Shown: positions 1 through 7,729, numbered from the stretch's first letter. The stretch: DNA of 24,323 nucleotides from Methanosarcinaceae archaeon (GCA_028690255.1 JAQVBP010000001.1:26181-50503); one strand, 5' to 3'. The notes: generated by a model from the sequence alone, not told the origin. Program-made: numbers and translations.

Positions 1-34
1 TTCAAAGAATAACATGTACGTTTTTGATGACTGG
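1..34. repeat. Short dispersed repeat, copy 1 (cut by the window edge)
   Basis: The first 34 bases (core TTCAAAGAATAACATGTA, then CGTTTTT) recur at 9117-9150 with about 29 of 34 bases identical, including 24 of the first 25. The core contains the palindrome ACATGT. This copy begins at the window edge, so its left limit is unknown. Both copies lie in AT-rich non-coding DNA. It could be the end of a small mobile element or a protein-binding site; the sequence does not decide. Confidence 0.55.
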
Positions 35-83
35 AAAAAATATATACCTTTCTTTAAAAAAAGTATGAGAAGAAGATGGGTAA

Positions 84-238
84 AGAAACAGAAAAAGAAA
101 AAGAAAAAGAAAAAGGAAAAGAAAAAGGAAAAGAAAAAGAAAAAGAAAAAGAAAAAGAAACAGAAAAAGGAAAAGAAAAAGGAAAAGAAAAAGAAAAAGA
201 AAAAGAAAAAGAAAAAGAAAAAGAAAAAAGGGAAATTA
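84..238. repeat. (GAAAAA)n / (GAAAAG)n simple repeat abutting apgM, possible U-tract terminator
   Basis: About 25 hexamers of GAAAAA with GAAAAG and GAAACA variants fill this stretch and stop a few bases short of the apgM stop codon. On the minus strand, which is the sense strand for apgM, the tract reads TTTTTC repeated. Archaeal RNA polymerase terminates at runs of U in the transcript, so this would act as a series of weak terminators for apgM; that is inference. Reading frames across it on the plus strand give Lys-Glu or poly-Lys peptides that I judge to be artefacts of the repeat. Confidence 0.8.
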
Positions 239-1444
239 TCAGGGCCCTGTCAGCCTTCCCACAAGCATTCCAACAAGGTCCGAAGCTTTCACGATCCCGA
301 AGGCCCCCTCTTTGACAGCCTCCTCGTCAAAGGTCTTTACCTTATCAGGGGCCTTTTCATCGGTCCGGTAGACCGCAAAGGGTATGGGGTCGGGGGTATG
401 AGTCCTGATAGAGATTGGAGTCGGGTGGTCGGGCAGGACGAGGATTGTGTAGGGCTCGCCGGAGTTTCTAACGTATTCGAGGATTGGAGTTACGATTTTG
501 CTATCGAAGTCCTCGACTGCCTGAATCTTTTTTTCTAGATCTCCCTCATGGCCGGTCTCGTCAGGAGCTTCCACATGCACGAAGACAAGGTCGTGGGCTT
601 CCAGAGCTTTGAGGGCGGCCTCTACTTTTCCCCTGTAGTTGGTGTCGAGGTATCCCGTAGCTCCCGGGACATCGATAACCTCCAGGCCGGCATAGACTCC
701 TATTCCTTTCAGGAGGTCAACGGCGGAGATTATGGCCCCGGTCTTTCCGTAAAGTTCCAGGAAGGACTTGAACTTCGGGGCTCGTCCCTGGCCCCAGACC
801 CAGATCGAGTTGGCAGGGTTTTTGCCATCTTCCATACGTTTCAGGTTAACCGGTTGTCCGGCCAGGATTTCCATGGACTTTTCGGTCATTTCACAAAAGA
901 TTTGACTATCTTTTCCCCGGGGCATGTGAGCCAGACGTTTTTCCCCGGTAACATCATGCGGAGGCGTACACTCGGTTTCAGCCCCCCTGTTTCCACTGGA
1001 AACCAGGAGATGCCTGTAGCTAATCCCCGGATAGAACCTGAATTCCTCGTTTCCCAATTCGAAATCAAGGGCTTCGACAAGGGTTTTTGCTTCTTCGCTT
1101 GTGATGTGCCCTGAACTGTGGTCCTTGATAAGTCCGTTTTCTATTGTTATAAGGTTGCAGCGAAAAGCTATGTCTTTTTCGCTCAGGTCCACGCCCATGC
1201 TCGCAGCTTCGAGTGGGGCCCTGCCGCTGTAATAAAGCGCGGGGTCATAACCTATAATGGACATGTTCGCAACGTCACTGCCGGGGGGAAACCCCTCGGG
1301 CACGGTTCTTGCAAGGCCAGTGTTGCCGTGGGCCGCAATAAAGTCCATGCCGGGGGTCCTGGCTGCCTGGAGAATGGTTTTTCCGCCCAGTTGAGCCAGG
1401 GGGTAGTCCGCCATTCCGTCTCCTATAAGTACGGCATATTTCAT
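239..1444 (-). CDS. apgM: 2,3-bisphosphoglycerate-independent phosphoglycerate mutase (archaeal ApgM)
   Basis: Interconverts 3-phosphoglycerate and 2-phosphoglycerate in cytosolic glycolysis and gluconeogenesis. The 401 residues match the usual archaeal ApgM length of about 400. Seen directly: an N-terminal metal-site motif IGDGMAD (Asp9), the PPGSDVANMSIIGYDP block with the presumed catalytic Ser56, a DETGHEGD metal-binding stretch in the middle, and LPDHPTPI near the C-terminus, all in alkaline-phosphatase superfamily order. The start is ATG, preceded on the minus strand by AGGTGACC, a good Shine-Dalgarno match. The gene stands alone. It is divergent from lysC across a 302-base spacer and ends against the T-rich repeat tract that probably terminates it. 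The family assignment is secure. Confidence 0.95.
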   Translation of the reverse strand: MKYAVLIGDGMADYPLAQLGGKTILQAARTPGMDFIAAHGNTGLARTVPEGFPPGSDVANMSIIGYDPALYYSGRAPLEAASMGVDLSEKDIAFRCNLITIENGLIKDHSSGHITSEEAKTLVEALDFELGNEEFRFYPGISYRHLLVSSGNRGAETECTPPHDVTGEKRLAHMPRGKDSQIFCEMTEKSMEILAGQPVNLKRMEDGKNPANSIWVWGQGRAPKFKSFLELYGKTGAIISAVDLLKGIGVYAGLEVIDVPGATGYLDTNYRGKVEAALKALEAHDLVFVHVEAPDETGHEGDLEKKIQAVEDFDSKIVTPILEYVRNSGEPYTILVLPDHPTPISIRTHTPDPIPFAVYRTDEKAPDKVKTFDEEAVKEGAFGIVKASDLVGMLVGRLTGP

Positions 1445-1746
1445 TCGGTCACCTAAATTGTTATAGTCTCTTTGAAAGTAGAGAAGGGATATATCGTTTT
1501 CCGATGAAAAAGGCCTCGCAGGGAATCAGGAACCTTCCCGGCAAAAAATCTCTTTGAAAGGAAAAAACCCTGCACAAACATTATAATATAGGGTCAATAT
1601 CCTATACAGGACATATATACCGATAAGTATATAATGTGGTAAAAAAAAGCCAGCACTAAAAACCCTCAACAAATCCCCAGTATTTATCTTCATCGAGAGG
1701 TTATTAATAGTGATTATCCTATCTGCTTTTAAAATGTGATCCGATC
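1445..1746. promoter_or_regulatory. Divergent apgM/lysC spacer with candidate lysC promoters
   Basis: This 302-base AT-rich spacer separates two divergent genes. Plus-strand TATA-like elements occur at about 1626-1634 (AAGTATATAA) and about 1681-1688 (TATTTATC). The second would give a short lysC leader, the first a leader of about 90 bases. GTGATCC at 1736-1742 is the likely lysC ribosome-binding site, complementary to the GATCAC of the 16S tail. No RNA gene or open frame stands out. Confidence 0.45.
1447..1497 (-). promoter_or_regulatory. apgM promoter: TATA box and Shine-Dalgarno
   Basis: On the minus strand a TATA-like element CGATATATCC (1488-1497) lies about 45-50 bases before the ATG. 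This predicts transcription starting near 1465 and a leader of about 20 bases. AGGTGACC (1447-1454) then pairs with the 16S rRNA tail. The spacing fits an archaeal promoter; no factor-binding site was recognised. Confidence 0.55.
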
Positions 1747-3180
1747 ATGAGACTCGTAATGAAATTTGGAGGCAGTTCCGTTGGAGACGGAAATAAGATC
1801 CGTCATGTTGCAGGACTCCTGAAAGAGTACTACGAAAAAGGGAACCAGATCGTGGCCGTAACCTCGGCCCTTGGCGGGCTTACAGACATGCTTATGGAAA
1901 ATGCTCACCTGGCAACCACAAAGGGAAAAGTCTCCCTTGTAAAAGAATTTAAAACCGAGCTTACAACAAAGCACCATGAAGCCGTTAAAAATGCCATTGA
2001 CGACCCTAAAATCGCAGAAGGAGTCCTCCAGATCCTCGACCTCCGAATCGATGAACTCGAAAAAGCTCTGATTGGGATCTGCTACCTCGGGGAACTCACC
2101 CCGAGGTCCGTTGACTATATTTCCTCTTACGGCGAGCGCCTTGCCGCCCCCATCCTTTCGGGAGCGATCCGGTCCCTCGGGATAGGGTCCACGGAATACA
2201 CCGGCGGAGAAGCAGGGATCATAACCACAAACGATTACGGAAACGCCCGGCCCCTTGAAAAGACCTATGAGACCGTGGAAAAGAGGTTGGGACTCAGGCT
2301 GGACTCGGAAATTCAGGTAGTTACGGGTTTTATCGGGGAAAACGAAGACGGAATCATCACAACCCTGGGCAGGAGCGGCTCGGACTTCTCGGCCTCCATC
2401 ATAGGCGCGGGCATAAAAGCCGATGAGATCTGGCTCTGGAAGGAAGTCAACGGGATTATGACAACGGACCCGAGAATCGTTCCCGAGGCCAGGACCATCC
2501 CTCAGATTTCCTATTCCGAGGCAATGGAACTTTCTTATTTCGGGGCAAACGTGCTCCACCCTAAAACCATCGAACCCGCAATGCGCGAGCATATCCCGGT
2601 ACGGGTAAAGAACACCTTCGATCCGGCTTTTCCGGGGACGCTTGTTGTTGCGGACAAGGTCCGGTGCAGGCACGTGGTAAAGGCCGTGAGTCTTATCAAA
2701 AACGTGGCCCTTATAAATATCACAGGGGCTGACATGGCAGGCACCGTCGGAACGGTGGCCAGGGTATTTACCGTACTCGCAAGTTCCGGGATAAACATCA
2801 TCATGATCAGCCAGAGTTCTTCGGAATCAAACCTGTCTTTCGTGGTCAGCGAGTCCCAGGCAAACGACGCTCTTAAAGTTCTCCGCGCCGAGTTTGAACG
2901 CTACGTTGTCCGGGAAATCACCTCCGATCGGGAGGTCTGTGTGGTCGCGGTCGTGGGCGCGGGAATGGCAGGGACCCCGGGAGTTGCGAAAAGGGTCTTC
3001 GGGTCTCTGGGGGATGCCATGATCAACATAATTATGATCAGTCAGGGCTCTTCCGAGTACAACATCTCCCTTGTGGTAAAGGAGGCGGAAGCTATTTCAG
3101 CGGTCGAGACTCTGCATAAAGAATTCGAACTCCATAAGAATAACGGAAATTACGGAACCGGGAATGATATTGATCTGTGA
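1747..3180 (+). CDS. lysC: Aspartate kinase with two C-terminal ACT domains
   Basis: Phosphorylates L-aspartate with ATP, the first committed step toward lysine, threonine and methionine. Residues 1-300 form the amino-acid kinase domain: KFGGSS at 6-11, the GRSGSDFSA nucleotide/substrate region at 208-216, and KEVNGIMTTDP at 232-242. Two ACT domains follow, about 314-386 and 395-463. Both carry the INIIMISQ(S/G)SSE motif that forms the effector-binding dimer interface, so feedback inhibition by an end-product amino acid is expected. The 477-residue length is normal for an archaeal monofunctional enzyme with paired ACT domains. The last 14 residues are a polar tail. purM starts 14 bases downstream, suggesting co-transcription although the pathways differ. 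Which amino acid inhibits it cannot be read from sequence. Confidence 0.94.
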   Translation: MRLVMKFGGSSVGDGNKIRHVAGLLKEYYEKGNQIVAVTSALGGLTDMLMENAHLATTKGKVSLVKEFKTELTTKHHEAVKNAIDDPKIAEGVLQILDLRIDELEKALIGICYLGELTPRSVDYISSYGERLAAPILSGAIRSLGIGSTEYTGGEAGIITTNDYGNARPLEKTYETVEKRLGLRLDSEIQVVTGFIGENEDGIITTLGRSGSDFSASIIGAGIKADEIWLWKEVNGIMTTDPRIVPEARTIPQISYSEAMELSYFGANVLHPKTIEPAMREHIPVRVKNTFDPAFPGTLVVADKVRCRHVVKAVSLIKNVALINITGADMAGTVGTVARVFTVLASSGINIIMISQSSSESNLSFVVSESQANDALKVLRAEFERYVVREITSDREVCVVAVVGAGMAGTPGVAKRVFGSLGDAMINIIMISQGSSEYNISLVVKEAEAISAVETLHKEFELHKNNGNYGTGNDIDL

Positions 3181-3194
3181 GGGAGGCCTGAATT

Positions 3195-4196
3195 TTGAGT
3201 GAAAAACACCTGACATACGCCGAATCAGGCGTTGATATTAAAGAAGAAGAAACAACCATCAAAGCCCTGATAGGCAAACTCGGCTTTATACGCAAAGGCC
3301 TCGGAGCCCCTTTAACCGGCATCGGACACTACGCAGGGCTCCTGGATTTCGGGGAATACGCCCTCGGCCTTGCAACGGACGGGGTGGGCTCGAAAGTCCT
3401 TATAGCAAACGAGATGAAGCGCTGGAATACCGTTGGAATCGACTGCATTGCCATGAACGTAAATGACCTTCTGGCAATCGGGGCCGAACCCATAGCCTTT
3501 GTGGACTACCTGGCGCTTGAAAAGCACGACGAGGCTTTTGCCGCGCAAATAGGAGAAGGCCTCGGGAAAGGGGCCGAACTTTCCAGAATGTCTATCGTAG
3601 GAGGCGAGACTGCAACCCTTCCGGAAATCGTAAACGGCTTTGACCTTGCGGGGACCTGTCTTGGCATGGTAAAGAAAGACCGGATCATTACCGGGGAAAA
3701 AGTCCTGGAAGGGGACGTAATCGTAGGTATTCCAAGTAGCGGGGTGCACAGCAACGGCTACACCCTGGTAAGAAAGATCATCGATGAGTCGGGATACTCC
3801 TACCACGACCCCTGTCCCTACGCCCCCGAAAAGACCATAGGGGACGACCTTCTCACCCCTACCAGGATCTATATCGAAATCCTGGACGCTCTTGAGGAAT
3901 GCGAGATCCATGGCTTTGCCCACATTACAGGCAGCGGGCTTCTTAAACTGAGGCGGGTAACAAAACTCGGCTTTGATTTCTATGACCCGATAGAGCCTCC
4001 CGAGGTCTTCAGGTTCCTCCAGAAAGAAGGAGGCGTTGACGACCTGGAGATGTATAAAACCTTCAATATGGGCATGGGCTTTTTACTGATCCTTCCCGAA
4101 AAAGATGCAAAAAGGGCAGCCGAAATCACGGGCGGAAAAATCGTCGGAAAAATCACGGAAAGTGGGATTCGGGTAGGCAAGCTCGTAATCGAGTAA
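3195..4196 (+). CDS. purM: Phosphoribosylformylglycinamidine cyclo-ligase (AIR synthetase)
   Basis: Catalyses ATP-dependent ring closure of FGAM to aminoimidazole ribonucleotide in de novo purine synthesis. The 333 residues carry the PurM signatures: the N-terminal Gly-rich stretch, LATDGVGSKVLIA (59-71) for ATP and phosphate binding, the GIDCIAMNVNDLLAIGAEP core (81-99), and IVGGETATLPE followed by SSGVHSNGY in the C-terminal half. The start is TTG at 3195, supported by GGGAGG eight bases upstream and by the absence of a better in-frame ATG. It follows lysC by 14 bases on the same strand, so the two probably share a transcript. A GC-rich hairpin lies 33 bases downstream and may help end transcription. 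Confidence in family and function is high. Confidence 0.95.
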   Translation: MSEKHLTYAESGVDIKEEETTIKALIGKLGFIRKGLGAPLTGIGHYAGLLDFGEYALGLATDGVGSKVLIANEMKRWNTVGIDCIAMNVNDLLAIGAEPIAFVDYLALEKHDEAFAAQIGEGLGKGAELSRMSIVGGETATLPEIVNGFDLAGTCLGMVKKDRIITGEKVLEGDVIVGIPSSGVHSNGYTLVRKIIDESGYSYHDPCPYAPEKTIGDDLLTPTRIYIEILDALEECEIHGFAHITGSGLLKLRRVTKLGFDFYDPIEPPEVFRFLQKEGGVDDLEMYKTFNMGMGFLLILPEKDAKRAAEITGGKIVGKITESGIRVGKLVIE

Positions 4197-4218
4197 AGGA
4201 TTGTAAAACTAATTAGAG

Positions 4219-4276
4219 TTAACTACCCACCCCCGGGCTAAAGGCTCGGGGGTTTCTGCTGTGTTCTTATATAACC
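4219..4276 (+). mobile_element. IS200/IS605-like palindromic end, copy A (solo)
   Basis: AACTACCCA precedes a hairpin with arms CCCCCGGGC (4230-4238) and GCTCGGGGG (4244-4252), one G-T wobble, and loop TAAAG. The tail TTTCTGCTGTGTTCTTATATAA follows in part the tail of copies B and D. Palindromes introduced by TCAACTACCC with a short A-rich loop are typical of the ends of IS200/IS605 elements in archaea and bacteria (family knowledge). No transposase is present, so this is a solo or decayed end. It lies just after purM and could also serve as its terminator. Confidence 0.6.
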
Positions 4277-4367
4277 CTTGTTTTGAAAGTCAATTTCAAG
4301 GAAATCAGGGAAAAACTCTTTTCCCCGAATTGTTGAAATCTTTTTAGAATTCCCCTGTTTTTAGAAC

Positions 4368-4742
4368 TTATTTTTGCCACATATCCAGAAAGCTGCCTGG
4401 GGGTTTTTTAGAACTTTCAGGAGATTTGCCTTTTTTTGGGGGAGGTGTTACCTTTTCCCTCTCTTTTTCCCTGAGCTTTTCGATCTCCTTTATGCTGTCC
4501 TCGTTGTCTACGGTCAGGACAAAAGTCCCATAGCAGGGTTTTGTATAGGTAAAGCTCAGAGCAGTGCCTTTAACCCCCAGGGCAATGGGCGGCACTCCTA
4601 TTATGTGGTAGTCCTTGAAGATCTTGTAGCCCGGGGATACATAGTAAACCTCTTCCGAGTTATTCTCAATGTAATTTCTGGCATCCTTATAGGTAGTCCT
4701 GTCCAGGAGGATCTCGTACTTCATCTGCTCAATACAGCTCAT
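4368..4742 (-). CDS. DUF1894-family methanogen protein
   Basis: Function unknown. This 124-residue protein resembles DUF1894, a small family I know from methanogens and from positions beside DUF1890. Residues 1-95 form the conserved part: a CIEQMKYEILL start, SEEVYYVSPGYK in the middle and FTYTKPCYGTFVL near 65-78, with the Cys of YTKPC also kept in the paralogue at 5592. Residues 96-124 are a charged and proline/lysine-rich tail (EKLREKEREK, PPPKKGK) ending in FLDMWQK, absent from the paralogue. The ATG overlaps the end of the DUF1890 gene by four bases (ATGA), so the two are translationally coupled. No signal peptide or membrane segment is visible. Confidence 0.8.
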   Translation of the reverse strand: MSCIEQMKYEILLDRTTYKDARNYIENNSEEVYYVSPGYKIFKDYHIIGVPPIALGVKGTALSFTYTKPCYGTFVLTVDNEDSIKEIEKLREKEREKVTPPPKKGKSPESSKKPPGSFLDMWQK

Positions 4743-5197
4743 CTGACTACCTCCTCCAATACCTTATCCAGCATGTTCTTGAGCTGACCCGGGTTGTGAG
4801 CGACCTTTGAGACGATCTTTTCACAATCGAACTCGATGGTTTCGGCCAGGGAGTCGGCGTTTCTGCCAAAGACTACCGAGTACAGTTTAGCTCCGGAAAT
4901 TGCGCTCATGGTAGCGGCATAGGTCATTCCGGCATCGTTATGCATAAAGGCAAAGCAGATGTCAAAATCCGTTTTTTTCTCAATAACGCCCTCCAGGGTT
5001 TTATCGAGATTCACCAGCTTTTTTACATAATAGCTATCGGAGTCGGAGACCCTCAAAAGCTTGTTTGCTGCACCTGTCCCGGCAACGGTTACATCGAATC
5101 CTGAGTTTGCCAGCTTATGGGAAAGATACAGTACAATGCTGGTTTGAATTGGGACTTCGGGACATCCCATCATAAGGAGCACTTTTTCGCCGGTCAT
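4739..5197 (-). CDS. DUF1890-family methanogen protein
   Basis: Function unknown. The 152-residue sequence fits DUF1890, a methanogen family with a compact alpha/beta, DsrE-like or flavodoxin-like appearance. Seen directly: a hydrophobic first strand with MMGCPEVPIQTS (9-20; the Cys-Pro may be functional), FDVTVAGTGAANKLL (34-48), FDICFAFMHNDAGMTYAA near 78-95, and a second strand AKLYSVVFGRNA. It is first in a two-gene operon with DUF1894, which it overlaps by four bases. The pair is conserved in methanogens (established knowledge), which suggests a complex or shared role, but no reaction can be assigned. The start is ATG at 5197. The upstream 394 bases are non-coding and AT-rich. Confidence 0.8.
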   Translation of the reverse strand: MTGEKVLLMMGCPEVPIQTSIVLYLSHKLANSGFDVTVAGTGAANKLLRVSDSDSYYVKKLVNLDKTLEGVIEKKTDFDICFAFMHNDAGMTYAATMSAISGAKLYSVVFGRNADSLAETIEFDCEKIVSKVAHNPGQLKNMLDKVLEEVVR

Positions 5198-5591
5198 AAC
5201 ATTTCATCTCTAATATATTTTTATTATGTAATTTGAGAAGTTATACAGGTTTTTGGATTTATGGCACAAATCCCCGATTTCATTTGAATGAAACTGGATT
5301 TGCTCAATACGCTTAACCATCACTTTGCCTCAACCTCGGCATTTATCCTTTTTTCTCTTCTTTTGCTATAATGCTTGTGGAATAACAGTGAAGCATTGAA
5401 ATTATCTCGTCAAATTTAACTCTGATTTTTTCCTGTTTTACTCTTTTTAGAATGAGCTATCTCTATATACAATCCCCCCTTAATTTTACTTTGTAGCTCC
5501 AATTTGTAAATTTAACTCGCGGTCATTTGAGGCAGTGGCGGCCATCAGAATCTTTCTGACTGATTAAGAATAAATTGTAGAAGGTAAAAAA
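5198..5591. other. AT-rich divergent spacer between DUF1890 and the second DUF1894 gene
   Basis: This holds the promoters of both flanking genes. A plus-strand TATA-like element CTATATACA at about 5461-5470 could drive the 5592 gene with a leader of about 100 bases. On the minus strand AAAAATATATTA (about 5209-5220) is AT-rich but sits very close to the DUF1890 start. No open frame with a credible start and no strong hairpin was found. Confidence 0.4.
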
Positions 5592-5894
5592 ATGGTATGC
5601 ATAAGCGAAATGGACTATGAGATCCTTCTGAAGAATGCCACACTCAAGGAGTGTGAAAAAACCGTCAAGGATTATTCCGAAGAAGCTTACCTTGTCCCAG
5701 GCGGATACAAGGTAAAAGAGCTTCCCCTCATGGGAAAGGTAGCCCCTGTGGGTTTTTCAGGAAGTGACATAATATTTCAGTATACGAAACCCTGCATAGG
5801 CTTTTTTGTCCTGAAGCTGAGAAACGAAGCAGAAGAGATTAAAAAACTGAAAGCTCAGTACAGCAAAGACAAAAATGTCAAAAAGATAAAATGA
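5592..5894 (+). CDS. Second DUF1894-family protein, shorter paralogue
   Basis: A 100-residue paralogue of the DUF1894 protein at 4368-4742. Shared features in order are: CI(E/S)xM followed by YEILL, SEE(V/A)Y.V..GYK, F.YTKPC.G.FVL, then a charged helix (EEIKKLKAQY). It lacks the proline/lysine-rich tail of its relative and ends in KNVKKIK. The ATG at 5592 lies near AGAAGG, a modest ribosome-binding site. It points away from the DUF1890-DUF1894 operon across a 394-base spacer, and it converges on the GATase-like gene with a repeat array between them. It may form alternative partners with DUF1890, but that is inference. Soluble; no membrane segment seen. Confidence 0.78.
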   Translation: MVCISEMDYEILLKNATLKECEKTVKDYSEEAYLVPGGYKVKELPLMGKVAPVGFSGSDIIFQYTKPCIGFFVLKLRNEAEEIKKLKAQYSKDKNVKKIK

Positions 5895-5919
5895 GGGAAA
5901 GGAAGGCCATTAGTAATAA

Positions 5920-6057
5920 TTCGGTCTTGACTTTTTTTCAAACCTTGACTTTTTTCCGGTTTTAACTTGCCGGACCCTGGTATTTCTGCGGATTTAACTT
6001 TTCAGACCTTAACGTTTCTTCAGACCTTAACGTTTCTTCAGATTTTTACTTTTCTGG
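5920..6057 (-). repeat. Degenerate 14-18 bp array grown from the 3' end of the GATase-like gene
   Basis: Read on the minus strand, the last coding bases of the 6038-6604 gene plus its stop (CCAGAAAAGTAAAAATCTGA) are followed by AGAAACGTTAAGGTCTGA twice. Five more diverged units of 14 or 18 bases follow (AAAGTTAAATCCGC, AGAAATACCAGGGTCCGG, CAAGTTAAAACCGG, AAAAAAGTCAAGGTTTGA, AAAAAAAGTCAAGACCGA). Several units keep the terminal TGA. The two central units are identical and adjacent, so they are the youngest duplication. On the plus strand the same stretch gives T-runs that could terminate the convergent DUF1894 transcript. Confidence 0.75.
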
Positions 6058-6604
6058 CCCCGCAAACCCTGCATTTGAAAAATTCGTTTGCCGGGAGTTC
6101 ATGGATAGTGGTTGCCACAACCAGGCCTTCTCCTGCTTCCCGGACGACCATAACAGGCCTGCCTTTCTCGTCTTCAAGCACGACTTCGGCCCCGGTTTCT
6201 GAGAAATAACCGTCGCATCCCACCGGAGGCAGAACCCCTTCAACGAGTTTCTGAGCCTCGTGTTCTCCCACCTGGCGGGGGGTGCAGGAGTTTTCTTCCA
6301 TAACGTATTTCAGTTTGAAGGGCAGCCATTCGTAGTCGTATTCCGGGACCAGGGGGCTGAAGACCAGCAGAACCCCGCCTTTTTCTACAAAGCGTCCGAA
6401 GGCCCTTTTGTTGCGTTCGATCCCGGGTCCGGTTTTTGTATAGTTTTCGTTTCCGAAGCCGGTAGGGATAATGATGATCTTGCAGGGGGGAAGATAGGGG
6501 GTCCCGATAGAGGTCGAGAGGACCCGGGTGCACTCAAGGCCGTATTCCAGAAACAGTTTTTCAAAAAGCAGGGGGGAGTCCCAGAGCAGAATCACGTCAC
6601 TCAT
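6038..6604 (-). CDS. Conserved hypothetical protein, class I glutamine amidotransferase-like fold
   Basis: Function not identified. The 188 residues begin with a Rossmann-like strand MSDVILLWDSPLLFEKLF. This is followed by CKIIIIPTGFGNE, then KRAFGRFVEKGGVLLVFSP, the usual order of class I glutamine amidotransferase or biotin-protein-ligase N-terminal-like domains, in which a strand leading to a turn precedes the active-site region. I do not see a convincing GxCxG nucleophile elbow, so it may be non-catalytic. The C-terminus has CRVCG, a possible half zinc knuckle or redox pair, then a basic tail. It lies 27 bases after the RHH protein gene 6632-7729 on the same strand and is probably co-transcribed. 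Its last codons and stop are the founding unit of the downstream repeat array. Confidence 0.7.
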   Translation of the reverse strand: MSDVILLWDSPLLFEKLFLEYGLECTRVLSTSIGTPYLPPCKIIIIPTGFGNENYTKTGPGIERNKRAFGRFVEKGGVLLVFSPLVPEYDYEWLPFKLKYVMEENSCTPRQVGEHEAQKLVEGVLPPVGCDGYFSETGAEVVLEDEKGRPVMVVREAGEGLVVATTIHELPANEFFKCRVCGARKVKI

Positions 6605-6631
6605 GAAAAATGGATAGGGAACAGCCCCATA

Positions 6632-7729
6632 TCAATCTATCTGTCCCCAATCCACTTTTTCCAGCCGGGTTTTTTCGGCTTTTTCTTTGATCTCATATAT
6701 GATGAGGTTCGAGACGACTTTTACCTCAACTGCGTATCCTGCAGCCTTGAAGATACTGGAGAAAAACTCTACCAGTTTGGACACGGTCTTTTCACTGGAG
6801 TATCGGTGCCGGATTTTCACATCCATTTTACCCCCCTCGAGCTCCGATTCCACAGTTCGCACAAGCTGCGTGGTCGAGGCAAAAGCTCTCAAGCTGGCAA
6901 CAAGATCGGGGAGCGGGATTTCCTCAATCGGCCTGCTCGAGGGAGCTTCAAGATATTTACGCATGTCAGGGACCTCTCCCCCCAAAAAAGCTTCGAAAAC
7001 CTCTCCGGGAAGGCTGACGTAGTCGTACCTGTGCTGCCTATAGTTTTCGATCAGGGGAATCCAGAAATCGGGCCAGTTTTTGATTTCCCGAAATGCGGAA
7101 TCCAGGGCTCCGAAATACTTTTTGACCCCGGGAGGAATTTCCCTGCCTGCGGCCCTGTATTCTTTCAGGTAGACCTGGAACGAGTTGGATTTTCGGTGTA
7201 CGAAGGAGACGTCCATATCCAGGTAGAGGGCGAGAAAAATTGAAATCATTTCAGCAATAAGGGCCCGAAAAGCAGAATCCTCCCCGTTTGAGACAACTAT
7301 TTTTTCGGGAACTTTATCTTTTCCAGGGTGTACGGAAACCTCAAGTCCCCACCCCAGGTTCCTGCTGCGGGTGTTCAGGTATTCCACCAGGTCGGAAACC
7401 GTCTTTATCCTGTAGGGGTTAAAGAGTTCACTTACGATATCTTCCTCGACAAGGATGCCTTCGGTTTCCCGGATCAACCCCATGAAAGCAAATGAACTTA
7501 CCAGCACGCATTCCCCGTTTTCTATAAGCCTGTTTCGCAGGGCTGAAAGTCCCTTACCCGCGGATAGCTGCTCCATTACCTCCTCTACCGAAGCATGGTC
7601 TTCCAGTGCGGAATCCGCAAGATCTATCACGTCCCTGATTGCCGCACTCAGATTTCCTTTGTTTTTTTCAAGAAAAGGCCGCAATTTTTCCAGATATTCG
7701 GGTTCCATAGAGATGTTTTTTCGGATCAA
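6632..7729 (-). CDS. Ribbon-helix-helix protein with duplicated unknown C-terminal domain (paralogue 1)
   Basis: Function unknown; probably a DNA-binding regulator. Residues 1-45 (IRKNISMEPEYLEKL, then GNLSAAIRDVIDLADSAL) look like a ribbon-helix-helix fold: a short basic strand, a helix, a GNLS turn and a second helix. The remaining 320 residues match no family I can name. They contain two related modules, about 70-190 and 235-350. Each ends in a helix followed by a V..V-[KR]-x-x-S-hydrophobic strand (FRALIAEMISIF to NSFQVYLK; TVSKLVEFFSSIF to SNLIIYEI), and the second has HRYSSE before its helix. The start is TTG at 7729 with GAGG upstream. The tandem paralogue 7846-9000 lies upstream and the GATase-like gene 27 bases downstream. 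No membrane segment is seen. Confidence 0.72.
   Translation of the reverse strand: MIRKNISMEPEYLEKLRPFLEKNKGNLSAAIRDVIDLADSALEDHASVEEVMEQLSAGKGLSALRNRLIENGECVLVSSFAFMGLIRETEGILVEEDIVSELFNPYRIKTVSDLVEYLNTRSRNLGWGLEVSVHPGKDKVPEKIVVSNGEDSAFRALIAEMISIFLALYLDMDVSFVHRKSNSFQVYLKEYRAAGREIPPGVKKYFGALDSAFREIKNWPDFWIPLIENYRQHRYDYVSLPGEVFEAFLGGEVPDMRKYLEAPSSRPIEEIPLPDLVASLRAFASTTQLVRTVESELEGGKMDVKIRHRYSSEKTVSKLVEFFSSIFKAAGYAVEVKVVSNLIIYEIKEKAEKTRLEKVDWGQID

Noticed and set aside
76..315. Plus-strand frame encoding a Lys-Glu repeat protein
   Set aside because: It is the translation of the GAAAAA hexamer tract running into the antisense of apgM. There is no convincing ribosome-binding site and no conserved domain; the codon pattern only reflects the repeat.
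1729..2673. Long minus-strand open frame opposite lysC
   Set aside because: It is a shadow of a well-supported aspartate kinase gene in GC-rich DNA. Its product has no recognisable domain and is rich in Gly, Arg and Phe, as expected for antisense frames.
6260..7243. 327-codon plus-strand frame antisense to the GATase-like and RHH genes
   Set aside because: It spans two real minus-strand genes and their junction, shows no family signature and is rich in Phe and Gly, typical of antisense readings here.
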